Of a stretch of 64,000 bases of DNA, positions 1 through 8,655 are shown one piece after another (the stretch's first letter is position 1; each line of letters starts with the position of its first letter). The notes beneath the pieces are model-generated. The model was not told where the DNA came from, did no database searches, and was given only the letters and a program-made list of their open reading frames with translations. This DNA is from Lysinibacillus irui (GTDB lineage Bacteria; Bacillota; Bacilli; Bacillales_A; Planococcaceae). Position numbers and translations under genes: made by a program. Location of the stretch: assembly GCF_028877475.1 (NCBI RefSeq), contig NZ_CP113527.1:613501-677500 (forward strand). The letters run 5' to 3'.

Positions 1-494
1 TATGTGAAAGATGTAACTCTCACTTTCAACGCTCAAACTCCTCTACCGCACTCTACCAATACAATGATCACATGAAAGATTTCTTACACCAGTTTAAATT
101 TCTACAAGATGTAGCCCTCGCAAAAGTATTTCGTCAGGAGCTATATACTCGCTTTAAGAAAGAAAAGGCGACTTTTATTCCAATTCCCGTGCATCCCCTC
201 AAACAACAGGAACGCACCTTTTCGCATACAGAGGAACTATTGAAGGCTGCTCATGTCCCATATATTCAGCTACTAGAAAAGACTACTACCGAGACACAAA
301 GCTCTAAAAATAGAGAACAACGGTTACATGCGGCACCACTTTTTCGCTTGATGACGGATGTACACGTGGAGCATAAAGATTATCTTCTATTTGACGATAT
401 AAAAACTACAGGAACTACTTTACAGCATGCTGAAGATGTGTTAAAACAAGCAGGTGCTAAAAATGTCCAATACTTCACATTAATTGAAGGTTAA
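1..494 (+). CDS. comFC: ComF-family phosphoribosyltransferase, 5' end cut by the window
   Basis: The frame is open from the window edge, so the start codon lies upstream; the first in-frame ATG at 72 is internal. The visible part begins with a C-E-R-C motif, the end of the zinc-binding N-terminal region, followed by the Y-N-D-H-M-K-D-F stretch typical of ComFC. Near the C-terminus is the phosphoribosyltransferase signature F-D-D-I-K-T-T-G-T-T. ComFC is needed for DNA uptake during competence in Bacillus; its exact reaction is unclear. It precedes yvyF and flgM, as in B. subtilis. Confidence 0.9.
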   Translation, partial: CERCNSHFQRSNSSTALYQYNDHMKDFLHQFKFLQDVALAKVFRQELYTRFKKEKATFIPIPVHPLKQQERTFSHTEELLKAAHVPYIQLLEKTTTETQSSKNREQRLHAAPLFRLMTDVHVEHKDYLLFDDIKTTGTTLQHAEDVLKQAGAKNVQYFTLIEG

Positions 495-518
495 AAATAC
501 CAAAGTGTAATGTATAAT
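491..518 (+). promoter_or_regulatory. Possible sigma-A promoter upstream of yvyF
   Basis: A perfect TATAAT lies at 513-518, with a weak TTAAAA 16 bp upstream at 491-496 overlapping the comFC stop. It could give yvyF its own transcript. The -35 match is poor, so this is tentative. Confidence 0.3.
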
Positions 519-563
519 AAATAACATTCATAGATAAGAAATGTTGTAAGAGGAGGAAAATAG

Positions 564-977
564 ATGGCAGAGGTTCGTAATTGTCCAAAATGTAATGAAT
601 TTTTCAATTATACAGGGGTCCGAGAGGTTTGTCATAAATGTGCACAATCAGAGGAAGAGCTGTATCAAATCGTCTATCGCTTCTTACGTAAACGCGAAAA
701 CCGTGCAGCAACAGTTGAACGCATTGTGGAAGCAACAGGCGCAGAAGAAGAGCTATTATACAGATGGGTTCGCAAAGGTCGTTTGCAACCAGCCATGTTC
801 CCTAACCTTGGCTATCCATGTGATAACTGTGGTCACCTGACAACGAAAGGCAAGCTTTGTACGAAATGTCAGGATGAATTAAAGGCCGATTTGCGTACAT
901 TTGAAGCGGCAAAGGAATTCCGTGAAAGTGTAGAGCAACGTGATCGTGTCACGTATCACTCAGAGCGAAAACGTTAA
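564..977 (+). CDS. yvyF: YvyF-type flagellar operon zinc-ribbon protein
   Basis: A 137-residue protein with two Cys-x2-Cys pairs near the N-terminus (C7/C10 and C23/C26) and two more around residues 86-102, separated by a helical, MerR/HTH-like central segment (V-R-K-G-R-L-Q-P). This is the layout of the B. subtilis YvyF family of flagellar operon proteins, whose molecular role is not well established. A strong AGGAGGA site precedes the ATG. It sits between comFC and flgM, the conserved position, and is followed by a terminator, so it is probably not on the flgM transcript driven by sigma-D. Confidence 0.85.
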   Translation: MAEVRNCPKCNEFFNYTGVREVCHKCAQSEEELYQIVYRFLRKRENRAATVERIVEATGAEEELLYRWVRKGRLQPAMFPNLGYPCDNCGHLTTKGKLCTKCQDELKADLRTFEAAKEFRESVEQRDRVTYHSERKR

Positions 978-988
978 TAACTGGAATT

Positions 989-1025
989 GTGTGTTAATTT
1001 TAAACAAAATTAGCACACTTTTTTA
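989..1025 (+). terminator. Rho-independent terminator after yvyF
   Basis: GTGTTAATTTT pairs with AAAATTAGCAC (one G-U pair) around a short loop, followed by six T residues. It separates comFC-yvyF from the flgM transcript. Confidence 0.8.
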
Positions 1026-1036
1026 TATGTGAAAAC

Positions 1037-1063
1037 TTAACATTATGTGAGACAATCCGAAAT
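1037..1063 (+). promoter_or_regulatory. Sigma-D-type (flagellar) promoter for flgM
   Basis: TTAA at 1037-1040, a 15-bp spacer and TCCGAAAT at 1056-1063 resemble the sigma-D consensus TAAA-N15-GCCGATAT (6 of 8 at the -10). Its position 38 bp upstream of flgM matches the sigma-D promoter known for flgM in B. subtilis. Confidence 0.65.
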
Positions 1064-1100
1064 AATAGTAAGATAAGATTTTTAGATAGGAGGTTTCGAT

Positions 1101-1361
1101 ATGAAAATTACATCTTATGGAATTAATGCGGTGAACGCCTATAAAAACCAAGTGCGCAATGTGAAATCAGATACAAACAAAGCTTCTTTTGCAGATAAAA
1201 TTGAAATTTCAAAGGCAGCACAGGAATTGCAAGGAGTTTCAACCTACAGTACAGAACGAGCTGACCGCGTACAGCAATTGAAAAAAGACATTGAATCTGG
1301 TGAATACAAAGTAGATGCTCGTAAAGTAGCGGAGGATATGCTGAAATATTATCGTTTCTAG
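1101..1361 (+). CDS. flgM: Anti-sigma-D factor FlgM
   Basis: An 86-residue FlgM-family protein. FlgM binds sigma-D and blocks late flagellar transcription until the hook-basal body is complete. The C-terminal half contains the family pattern I-x-x-G-x-Y-x-V-D-A-x-x-V-A-x-x-M that contacts the sigma factor. The N-terminal half is polar and probably disordered, as usual. AGGAGG lies 8 bp before the ATG. It heads the flgM-flgN-flgK-flgL operon, with a sigma-D-like promoter just upstream that would provide feedback control. Confidence 0.93.
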   Translation: MKITSYGINAVNAYKNQVRNVKSDTNKASFADKIEISKAAQELQGVSTYSTERADRVQQLKKDIESGEYKVDARKVAEDMLKYYRF

Positions 1362-1388
1362 GGAATAGCAGAAAGGGTGTATAGCGAT

Positions 1389-1889
1389 ATGTCTGTAGAA
1401 GCGATTAGTTCTACACTAACGATGCTAGAGAAAATGCATAAAAGCTTACTTGAACTAGCCTATAAAAAAACAGAAATCATCAAAGCTGGCGATATCGAAG
1501 CTCTAGACCAATTGCTCAAGGATGAGCAGGCACACGTAGCAGCCATCGATAAGCTCGAGCAACAGCGTCAGAAACAGGTAACGGACTACCTTGAAGCAAA
1601 GGGACTTGCTTCAACTGACAAAACAACTGTAGCAGATGTCATCGAGGCTGCTGAACAACAAGCTGACAAAGCAACACTATCAGCAGTTCGCGAACGCTTA
1701 ATACAAATCATCAAAGACCTACGAAAACAAAATGATCTAAATCAAAAACTCGTTTTCCAATCTCTACAAATCGTCAACCTAACACTAGACGCCGTAAGAC
1801 CTCGCACAGAGCAAATGAATTACTCTAGCAATGAGGTCCGCGGCACAAACAATATAGCTAAAAAATCATATTTCGATTCACAAGCATAA
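1389..1889 (+). CDS. flgN: Flagellar export chaperone FlgN
   Basis: About 166 residues, almost entirely helical and charged, with the FlgN/YvyG pattern (long N-terminal helices around L-x-K-M-H-K-S-L-L-E-L-A). FlgN chaperones the hook-junction proteins FlgK and FlgL, which are encoded immediately downstream. The start is set at the ATG at 1389 because the GAAAGGG site at 1371-1377 overlaps the alternative GTG at 1377 and is better spaced (11 bp) for the ATG. The tail is serine and asparagine rich. Confidence 0.85.
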   Translation: MSVEAISSTLTMLEKMHKSLLELAYKKTEIIKAGDIEALDQLLKDEQAHVAAIDKLEQQRQKQVTDYLEAKGLASTDKTTVADVIEAAEQQADKATLSAVRERLIQIIKDLRKQNDLNQKLVFQSLQIVNLTLDAVRPRTEQMNYSSNEVRGTNNIAKKSYFDSQA

Positions 1890-1905
1890 CAAGGGAGGAA
1901 GAAAC

Positions 1906-3498
1906 ATGCGCTCAACATTTATGGGCCTAGAAGCAAGCAAACGCGGCCTCTTCGTACAACAAACAGCTTTATACACAACAGGACACAATATCTCGAACGC
2001 TAACACGCTAGGTTACTCTCGCCAACGAGTAAATATGCAGGCGACACCAGGTTTTCCAACAGCCGGCTTAAACCAACCTACTTATCCAGGACATCTTGGT
2101 ACTGGGGTTGAAGCAAGTTCAATCCAACGTATTCGCAGTGAATTTATCGATCGCCAATACCGTCAAGAAACAAATAAATTTGGATATTGGGAATCTAGAA
2201 CAAATGCTATAGCACAAATGGAAGATGTCATGAATGAACCTTCGGAATTCGGTTTAGATAAAGCATTCGAGCAGTTCTGGAAAGGACTTGAAGATGTGGG
2301 GACTAAGCCTGCAGATGGTGCTTCACGTCAAGTAGCTATTAGCCGTGCAGAGCACTTAGCTGAATCTTTTAATTACCTTGATAAACAATTAAAAATGATT
2401 CAGGGCAATCTTGGAAATGAACTTAATGTTTCGACAACTCAAATTAATACCATCCTTAAACAAATTGCAGCGGTTAATAAACAGATACAAGAGGTCGAAC
2501 CAAGTGGACATGTACCGAATGATTTATATGATGTTCGTGATACTTTAGTCGATAAATTAAATGAGTATATCCCAGTATCAATTGAACGTATTCCTTCAGG
2601 TGGTTTAGCATCAGAGGTTGCAGAAGGAAGTTTGAAAATTACCTTTAAAGGGACAGATGGTATTGTCAGAGATCTAGTAAACGGTAAAGATTTCGCTCAA
2701 TTTACAGCAATGGGTACAAATGGCACTAAGGTGACAGGCGACGATATTACAAACTCTTTTTCTGAATTACAATTAACAGGATTGGAATCTTTAGATGTAC
2801 ATGAGGCTGGCACTGTCACTAGTACACAAACGGCCATTAAACAGCAAGATTTTGAAGCATCGAAAGGGAAATTACTTTCATTAATTAATTCATTTGGTTA
2901 TCAAAGTGCGGGTGGCGATGTTAAAGGATACTACCCAGAAACTTTACAAAAATTAGATCAATTAGCCAATGCATTTATTAAAGAATTCAATGCACAACAT
3001 GCAAAAGGTTATACACTAGAAGAGAAAGATGCAAATGGAAACATCATCAATGCTTCTGTACAAGGAGGCGTTTTCTTTGAAGGTACTGGTGCTGGTGGAA
3101 TCAAGGTTAATGAAGATATCCTAAAAAACCCCAACCTATTAGCTGCATCTTCTAACCCAACAGAAGAAGGAAATGGTAAGAATGCTTACGAACTTGCAAA
3201 TATGCAACATAAATTATATGCAGATATAGATAACGCAAGCTTACAATCATTCTACCAAGCGATTGTCGGAAAAGTTGGTGTAGATGGTGAAGAGGCGTTA
3301 CGTTTAGCTGCGACATCTGAATCCCAGCGTCTTATGGTATCTAATAGCCGTGATGCTGTAAGTGCAGTTTCCTTAGATGAAGAAATGACAAATATGATTA
3401 CATTCCAACAAGCGTATAATGCAAATGCACGTATGATTACGGTTGTCGATGAAACATTGGATAAAATCATTAATGGTATGGGTCGAGTTGGTCTATAA
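1906..3498 (+). CDS. flgK: Flagellar hook-associated protein 1 (FlgK)
   Basis: A 530-residue FlgK, near the usual length. The N-terminal rod/hook domain carries the signature N-I-S-N-A-N-T-L-G-Y-S-R-Q-R-V (residues about 28-42). The C-terminal D0 helix ends with F-Q-Q-A-Y-N-A-N-A-R-M, typical of axial proteins that pack in the filament core. It forms the first hook-filament junction layer. GGGAGG precedes the ATG at 1906, 16 bp after the flgN stop. Confidence 0.95.
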   Translation: MRSTFMGLEASKRGLFVQQTALYTTGHNISNANTLGYSRQRVNMQATPGFPTAGLNQPTYPGHLGTGVEASSIQRIRSEFIDRQYRQETNKFGYWESRTNAIAQMEDVMNEPSEFGLDKAFEQFWKGLEDVGTKPADGASRQVAISRAEHLAESFNYLDKQLKMIQGNLGNELNVSTTQINTILKQIAAVNKQIQEVEPSGHVPNDLYDVRDTLVDKLNEYIPVSIERIPSGGLASEVAEGSLKITFKGTDGIVRDLVNGKDFAQFTAMGTNGTKVTGDDITNSFSELQLTGLESLDVHEAGTVTSTQTAIKQQDFEASKGKLLSLINSFGYQSAGGDVKGYYPETLQKLDQLANAFIKEFNAQHAKGYTLEEKDANGNIINASVQGGVFFEGTGAGGIKVNEDILKNPNLLAASSNPTEEGNGKNAYELANMQHKLYADIDNASLQSFYQAIVGKVGVDGEEALRLAATSESQRLMVSNSRDAVSAVSLDEEMTNMITFQQAYNANARMITVVDETLDKIINGMGRVGL

Positions 3499-3553
3499 CC
3501 ATAATATATAGAGATAACTCTCTTAAACTTACAAGAAGGAGGTTTTTTTCAGA

Positions 3554-4468
3554 ATGCGTGTAACACAATCTATGCTTTCAAATAACATGCTACGCAATTT
3601 AAATAACAGCTATGGTAAAATGTCAAAGCTCCAAGACCAAATCAACTCCGGTTCAAAAATTACTCGGCCATCTGACGACCCAGTAATTGCAGTTAAAGGA
3701 ATGGGTTATCGCCGAGATTTAGCTAAAGTTGAACAATATACTCGTAATATGATTACAGCAAGTAGCTGGTTAGATTCGACGGATGAATCTCTTAATCAGG
3801 TAGGCGAGCAAATGAAGCGAGTTCGAGAACTTGTCATTCAAGCTTCCAACGATACTAACACACCTGAAGAACGTGAAAAAATGAAGATGGAAATTGATCA
3901 AATTCGCCAACAGATACAGGATGTAGGAAATACGAATATTGGTGGCAGTTACATATTTAGTGGAACCAATACAAATCAGCCATTGTTTATACCAGGAGGA
4001 AGCGGTAAAGTAATTGATCCTAATATAAACAGTAATACAGTGAATATTGAAATTTATGATGGTATTCAAATCCCAGTCAATACACCGGGCAAGGATTTAT
4101 TTAAAAATATAGATGATATGATGGGGAAAATCTCTGATATACTAGGCGACCCAACAAAAACAGGTGAAGAAATAGGAGATATGCTTGGCGGCTTATCATC
4201 ATCGAGTACTAATGATGATATTACGGCAATGCATAATAAAGTCTTAGAGGCACAAGCGGATATCGGTGCCCGTCAAAATCGTGTAGAGATGATGGAAAAT
4301 CGTCTAGGGATCCGTGAGGTTAACGTTACAAAACAATTAAGAGATAATGAATCTGTCGATTATGCAAAAGCTATCACTGAAATGGTGACACATGAGTCTA
4401 TTCATCAGGCTGCACTTTCCGTAGGTTCTAAAATCATTCAACAAACACTAGTGGATTTTATTAGATAG
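3554..4468 (+). CDS. flgL: Flagellar hook-associated protein 3 (FlgL)
   Basis: A 304-residue flagellin-like protein starting M-R-V-T-Q-S-M-L-S-N-N-M-L-R-N-L-N. It has the G-S-K-I-T-R-P-S-D-D-P motif at about 33-43 and a C-terminal helix ending A-A-L-S-V-G-S-K-I-I-Q-Q-T-L-V-D-F. FlgL is the second junction protein, onto which the filament assembles. AAGGAGG precedes the start. A weak intra-operon hairpin follows the gene. Confidence 0.94.
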   Translation: MRVTQSMLSNNMLRNLNNSYGKMSKLQDQINSGSKITRPSDDPVIAVKGMGYRRDLAKVEQYTRNMITASSWLDSTDESLNQVGEQMKRVRELVIQASNDTNTPEEREKMKMEIDQIRQQIQDVGNTNIGGSYIFSGTNTNQPLFIPGGSGKVIDPNINSNTVNIEIYDGIQIPVNTPGKDLFKNIDDMMGKISDILGDPTKTGEEIGDMLGGLSSSSTNDDITAMHNKVLEAQADIGARQNRVEMMENRLGIREVNVTKQLRDNESVDYAKAITEMVTHESIHQAALSVGSKIIQQTLVDFIR

Positions 4469-4493
4469 TAACAAAAGAATATAAATTTTCATC

Positions 4494-4525
4494 AGCGTTT
4501 GGATACTTAGTTCCAGACGCTTTTC
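4494..4525 (+). terminator. Weak terminator or attenuator inside the flgM-csrA operon
   Basis: AGCGTTTGGA pairs with TCCAGACGCT (one G-U pair) around an 8-nt loop and is followed by only four T residues. It lies between flgL and the yviE-like gene and may reduce rather than stop downstream transcription. Confidence 0.45.
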
Positions 4526-4542
4526 TTGAAAGGAGAGATTAT

Positions 4543-5106
4543 ATGAGACTCCCGCAAATTCAAATTCGGACAACGGATGCGAAATTAGATCTTAATATAT
4601 CAAAGCCACAACAGTATATTAAACAACCTAGTGCTAAACAGCATATTGAACAACCCGCTGCAATTTTAGAAATTCATACAACAAGAGGTGTTTTAAAAAT
4701 AGATTCTTCACAGGCTAGACGGGATGTTGGTATGATAGGGCCTTTGGAAGCTACAAAAAATGCTGCAGCTGAAGGACAACAAGCTGCTTTAAAAGGTGCT
4801 GCAAGACGGGCAAGGGAGGGGCGACAAATGATGATGTCAGCGGGCAAAGGACAAGGGCATACAACCATCCAAAACATTGCAAAGCAAAATCATGGTCCAC
4901 AACGTACACCCTTCAACATTAAATTTGTCCCATCAATAGGAGCTGTAAAAATAGACTATACACCAGGCACAACTGACGTTAATATTCAACGTAGAGAGCC
5001 AATAATTGACGCTAAAGTGAACAAACCAATACACGAATACACACCAGGAAAAGTAACTGGTACAATGGTACAAAGACCAGATGTTGACATCGATGTCATC
5101 ATTTAA
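4543..5106 (+). CDS. yviE: YviE-like flagellar operon protein (DUF6470-type)
   Basis: A 187-residue protein starting M-R-L-P-Q-I-Q-I-R-T-T-D-A, the usual opening of the YviE family found between flgL and fliW in Bacillales. It is mostly beta-prone, with a repeated pattern of short strands containing I-x-x-D or I-D-x motifs, and a central Ala/Gly/Arg-rich helix (about 65-105). No catalytic motif is visible. Function is unknown; the position suggests a role linked to late flagellar assembly. AAGGAGAG precedes the ATG. Assignment rests on context plus the N-terminal pattern. Confidence 0.75.
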   Translation: MRLPQIQIRTTDAKLDLNISKPQQYIKQPSAKQHIEQPAAILEIHTTRGVLKIDSSQARRDVGMIGPLEATKNAAAEGQQAALKGAARRAREGRQMMMSAGKGQGHTTIQNIAKQNHGPQRTPFNIKFVPSIGAVKIDYTPGTTDVNIQRREPIIDAKVNKPIHEYTPGKVTGTMVQRPDVDIDVII

Positions 5107-5120
5107 AGGAGAGTATATAA

Positions 5121-5564
5121 TTGGAAATTACTACTAAATTTTTAGGAGAAGTCAAAATTGATGAACAAGATATCCTTACATTTGAACATGGCTTACTTGG
5201 ATTAGAGGAGGAGAAAAAATTTGTTTTGCTACCGATCGATGCAGACCTTCCCTTAGCAATATTACAATCAGTTGAGCGGCGTGAAATTGGTTTTGTCGTT
5301 GCATACCCTTTCGCTTTCAAAAAGGATTATAGCTTTGAGATAAGTGAAGATGATCTTGAGCAGCTACACTTAGAGAAGGAAGAGGATGTGTTAACATATT
5401 CTATAGTAACAATGAAGGAAACATTCCAAGATTCAACTATTAATCTACTTGCACCTTTAATCATTAATTTGGATAAAAAATGCGGTAAACAAATTGTCCT
5501 TCAAGATAGTAAATCCTATCCATTACGTTACCCAATGCAGTCATTGGAAGGAAGTGCGAAATAA
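5121..5564 (+). CDS. fliW: Flagellar assembly factor FliW
   Basis: A 147-residue FliW with the family's N-terminal pattern [21 protein letters not shown]. FliW binds CsrA and also flagellin; when flagellin accumulates, CsrA is released to repress hag translation. The start codon is TTG at 5121, with AAAGGAGAG upstream. The stop codon overlaps the csrA start by one base (TAATG), so the two partners are probably translationally coupled. Confidence 0.93.
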   Translation: MEITTKFLGEVKIDEQDILTFEHGLLGLEEEKKFVLLPIDADLPLAILQSVERREIGFVVAYPFAFKKDYSFEISEDDLEQLHLEKEEDVLTYSIVTMKETFQDSTINLLAPLIINLDKKCGKQIVLQDSKSYPLRYPMQSLEGSAK

Positions 5565-5782
5565 TGCTTGTCCTATCACGTAAAAAGGATGAATCTATCA
5601 TGATTGGAGATCAAATTGAAATAAAGATACTAGCCGTAGAAGGCGAGCAAATTAAACTTGGAATTGTTGCACCGAAAACGGTGAAAGTACATCGCTCAGA
5701 AGTTTTTGAAGCAATTCAAGCTCAAAATAAAGAAGCTCTTTCTTCAACAACAAACTTCTTAGAGAAGCTGAAGAAAAAATAA
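5564..5782 (+). CDS. csrA: Carbon storage regulator / translational repressor CsrA
   Basis: A 72-residue CsrA starting [15 protein letters not shown], with the G-I-x-A-P-x-x-V-x-V-H-R-x-E-V RNA-binding segment at about 47-61. CsrA dimers bind GGA motifs in the leader of hag mRNA and block ribosome access. A near-ideal target hairpin lies 130 bp downstream in the hag leader. It is slightly longer than many CsrA proteins because of a Ser/Thr/Lys-rich tail. Confidence 0.95.
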   Translation: MLVLSRKKDESIMIGDQIEIKILAVEGEQIKLGIVAPKTVKVHRSEVFEAIQAQNKEALSSTTNFLEKLKKK

Positions 5783-5840
5783 GAGATTAATGTTCATTTT
5801 GAATCTATTACATAAAAAATAAAAAACTTTTAAAAAAACT

Positions 5841-5867
5841 ATTAAATATCTCCAACTAATTACGATA
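5841..5867 (+). promoter_or_regulatory. Sigma-D-type promoter for hag
   Basis: TTAA(A) at 5841-5845, about 15 bp, then TACGATAT at 5860-5867. This matches the sigma-D -10 consensus GCCGATAT at six of eight positions. It would start a leader of about 90 nt containing the CsrA sites. Confidence 0.6.
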
Positions 5868-5912
5868 TATAGGATGTAAGGGGCAGGAAGTATACATACT
5901 ACCTAATCCGAA

Positions 5913-5954
5913 ATTCCACAAGGATGTGGAATACAAAACAAACATTCAAGGAGG
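5913..5954 (+). promoter_or_regulatory. CsrA-binding hairpin and second GGA site in the hag leader
   Basis: ATTCCACA (5913-5920) and TGTGGAAT (5925-5932) form a perfect 8-bp stem presenting AGGA as a tetraloop. The ACAAGGATGT core equals the CsrA consensus. A second GGA site is the hag Shine-Dalgarno itself, AAGGAGG at 5948-5954. This two-site layout, one high-affinity hairpin plus the ribosome site, matches the CsrA repression mechanism described for B. subtilis hag. Confidence 0.85.
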
Positions 5955-5962
5955 AATTCCAA

Positions 5963-6871
5963 ATGAGAATTCAACACAACATTTCAGCTTTAAACACACA
6001 CCGTAACCTTACTTTCAACAACACTCAAGCTTCTAAAAACCTTGAGAAATTATCTTCAGGTTACAAAGTAAACCGTGCTGGCGATGACGCTGCTGGTTTA
6101 GCAATCTCTGAAAAAATGCGTGGACAAATCCGTGGTCTTGACATGGCTACTAAAAACGCACAAGATTCAGTATCTTTAATTCAAACTGCTGAGGGTGCTC
6201 TTAACGAAACACACGCAATCCTACAACGTATGCGTGAGTTAGCAGTTCAATCTGCGAACGATACAAACGTATCTTCTGACCGTGCTGCATTACAATTAGA
6301 AATTAACTCTCTAGCAAAAGAAATCACTCGTATTTCTACTGATACTGAGTTCAACACACAAAAATTATTAGATGGTACTTTCGGTGGTAAAGTACAATCA
6401 GGCGCAGACTTTGACATTAATAATGCAACTGCTGCTGAAGGTAAAGTATTCCACATTGGTGCGAACTCTGGTCAATCTATCAACTTAAGCATTGGTAACA
6501 TGTCAGCGTCTGCACTTGGTGTAAATGCTGCTGCTGATCCTGCCGATGTTACTGAGGCTGGTACAGATGGTATTAATATTTCAACTCAATCAGCTGCAGA
6601 TAACTCTATTTCAATTATTGATAAAGCATTAAACCGTGTATCTGAAACTCGTGCATCTTTAGGTGCAGTTCAAAACCGTTTAGAGCACACAATTAATAAC
6701 TTAGGTGCAACATCTGAAAACTTAACAGCTGCTGAATCACGTATCCGTGATACAGATATGGCTAAAGAGATGATGGGCTTCACTAAAAACAACATCTTAA
6801 TGCAAGCTGCACAATCAATGTTAGCTCAAGCTAACCAACAACCACAAGGCGTTCTTCAATTATTAGGTTAA
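5963..6871 (+). CDS. hag: Flagellin
   Basis: A 302-residue flagellin. The N-terminal D0/D1 region begins [15 protein letters not shown] and has [17 protein letters not shown]. The C-terminal D0 helix ends [17 protein letters not shown]. The variable centre (about residues 140-215) is short and rich in Ser, Thr and Asn, so it is the likely surface and glycosylation zone. An upstream in-frame ATG at 5924 lies inside the CsrA hairpin and is not the start. The gene has its own promoter and terminator, and the downstream maf genes suggest it is O-glycosylated. Confidence 0.96.
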   Translation: MRIQHNISALNTHRNLTFNNTQASKNLEKLSSGYKVNRAGDDAAGLAISEKMRGQIRGLDMATKNAQDSVSLIQTAEGALNETHAILQRMRELAVQSANDTNVSSDRAALQLEINSLAKEITRISTDTEFNTQKLLDGTFGGKVQSGADFDINNATAAEGKVFHIGANSGQSINLSIGNMSASALGVNAAADPADVTEAGTDGINISTQSAADNSISIIDKALNRVSETRASLGAVQNRLEHTINNLGATSENLTAAESRIRDTDMAKEMMGFTKNNILMQAAQSMLAQANQQPQGVLQLLG

Positions 6872-6884
6872 TTTTTAAACGCTA

Positions 6885-6912
6885 AACCTCTAGCTTTGGC
6901 TAGAGGTTTTTT
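6885..6912 (+). terminator. Strong terminator after hag
   Basis: AACCTCTAGC, loop TTTG, then GCTAGAGGTT, followed by a run of T residues. It separates the flagellin transcript from the glycosylation island. Confidence 0.92.
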
Positions 6913-6954
6913 ATATTATTAAATAATGAAGATGAAGTATCGAGGTGATATGTT

Positions 6955-8655
6955 TTGAAAATTAATATTGAGTTCATACCCAGTAAAAATGGTGAGGAAA
7001 CATTAAAAATAAATGAGTACTTTGTACATAGTAAATATAATCCTAATAAAGAAGCGGAACAGTTAATTCATAATCAATACACACCTCATCACACTCATAT
7101 CATTTTTGGTTATGGGTGTGGTTATATTGTAGATGCTTTATTAAAGCGTAGATCATTTGAAGAGACTATTATTGTGATAGATCCCTTATTTGATAATCAA
7201 ACATTAAAACCTAAACACCAAGCTCTTAATTTATTTATGTTTGATAGTACAGCCATTTCAGTACTTGAACTATATATAAATAAAATTGCTACAAATACAC
7301 GTGTAACCTTTAAAATAATATGTACTTCAAATTATGAAAAGTTGTTTCCGAATCAGTATAAAGAACTACTAAAAAAAATAGTTGATATACAATATAAAAA
7401 TAGAACAAATGATTATACGATATTACGGTATGCTAAAGACTGGCAACGTAATTTTATAGAAAATTTACAAAATCTCAATGTGGACTGCACTATTGAGGGG
7501 TTATATAAAACATATAACTGTCCTGTTGTGGTAGCTTCGGGTGGTCCCTCTTTAACAAAGCAGATTCCCTTAATAAAAAAATATAGAAAATATATGATAC
7601 TAATTTCAGCAGGCTCAACAACTAATTCATTAGTAAGTAATGGTATAGAACCGGATTATGTTGTCACAATAGATGGCGGTGAACCTAATTATCACCATTT
7701 CAAAAATTTACTTCTAAAAAATGCTGAAATAATTTATAGTATGCAAAGTCATTATATGGTTAGAAAATCTTTCGAGAAAAAAGGATTTGTCATCGGAACA
7801 AACGGTTTTAAGAAATTGGCAAAATATCTTGATAATGAAGTAGGATTAAAGTTTCCTGTTTTAGAGTATGGAGGAAGTGTAGCTCATTCAGCCTTTAATG
7901 TTGCCCATTTTATTACTACTGGACCGATTGCTTTAATAGGTCAAGATTTGGCATATACAGATAATTTAACTCATGCTACAAGTAACAAAAATGCTAGAGG
8001 TATCGATGAAGCATTTATTAAAGAACATGAGGCATTTCAAATTGAGGGTTATTATGGAGAGCTCGTTTGGACAAATCCTGTATTCCAATCAATGAAATTA
8101 GATTTTGAAGCTCTTATCGCAGTGAAGAAACCAGATGTACCATTTTATAATTGTACTGAAGGTGGTGTTAAGATAAAAGGTTTCGAACAAATGTCATTTG
8201 AAGATTTTTTAAAGCAATTTGTAAGTAAAATAGAAGAAACTAAAGTAATAAAAGTAAATGATATTAACCTGAATTTAGACATCAATAATAATTTAAAACA
8301 TATGCTTAACAATTTAAATGAGTTAAAAGTATTTTTAAATAAAGGGTTAATTGTAATAGAGAAAATTGAACTATCTAATCAAATTGATAAAAAAGCTCTT
8401 AAAAAATTAGATAATTTGGAAAGAAATATTAATAAGCTTCTTGATAAAATTCCCATGGAACCAATGACTAATTCTATTACAATAGATATTTTAAGTAATT
8501 ATTTACCAGAAGAAAATGAAACTACAGTTGAAACTTATAAACGAGTTAATAGGCAAACTAAGGCCTTATATACACAGCTACAGGATGCTATAAATTATAC
8601 TGAGCAGTGTATTAAAAATGTATTTGAAAATAGTGAGGTTGAAAACAATGAATGA
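6955..8655 (+). CDS. Maf-type flagellin glycosyltransferase (DUF115), copy 1
   Basis: A 566-residue motility-associated-factor protein. Maf enzymes transfer nonulosonic acids such as pseudaminic acid from CMP-sugars to flagellin Ser/Thr. The DUF115 core starts near residue 185 with V-V-V-A-S-G-G-P-S-L and continues with the G-I-E-P-D-Y-V-V-T-I-D-G-G and I-A-L-I-G-Q-D-L-A-Y motifs. The N-terminal 180 residues form the usual Maf N-domain, and a Lys/Asn-rich helical tail follows residue 430. The start is TTG at 6955 behind GAGGTGAT, since the ATG at 6950 stops at once. The 3' end overlaps the next gene by 8 bp. Confidence 0.85.
   Translation: MKINIEFIPSKNGEETLKINEYFVHSKYNPNKEAEQLIHNQYTPHHTHIIFGYGCGYIVDALLKRRSFEETIIVIDPLFDNQTLKPKHQALNLFMFDSTAISVLELYINKIATNTRVTFKIICTSNYEKLFPNQYKELLKKIVDIQYKNRTNDYTILRYAKDWQRNFIENLQNLNVDCTIEGLYKTYNCPVVVASGGPSLTKQIPLIKKYRKYMILISAGSTTNSLVSNGIEPDYVVTIDGGEPNYHHFKNLLLKNAEIIYSMQSHYMVRKSFEKKGFVIGTNGFKKLAKYLDNEVGLKFPVLEYGGSVAHSAFNVAHFITTGPIALIGQDLAYTDNLTHATSNKNARGIDEAFIKEHEAFQIEGYYGELVWTNPVFQSMKLDFEALIAVKKPDVPFYNCTEGGVKIKGFEQMSFEDFLKQFVSKIEETKVIKVNDINLNLDINNNLKHMLNNLNELKVFLNKGLIVIEKIELSNQIDKKALKKLDNLERNINKLLDKIPMEPMTNSITIDILSNYLPEENETTVETYKRVNRQTKALYTQLQDAINYTEQCIKNVFENSEVENNE

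Noticed and set aside
5924..5962. Upstream start extending flagellin by 13 residues
   Set aside because: The ATG lies in the CsrA hairpin; AAGGAGG at 5948-5954 fits ATG 5963, which gives the canonical M-R-I-Q-H-N start.
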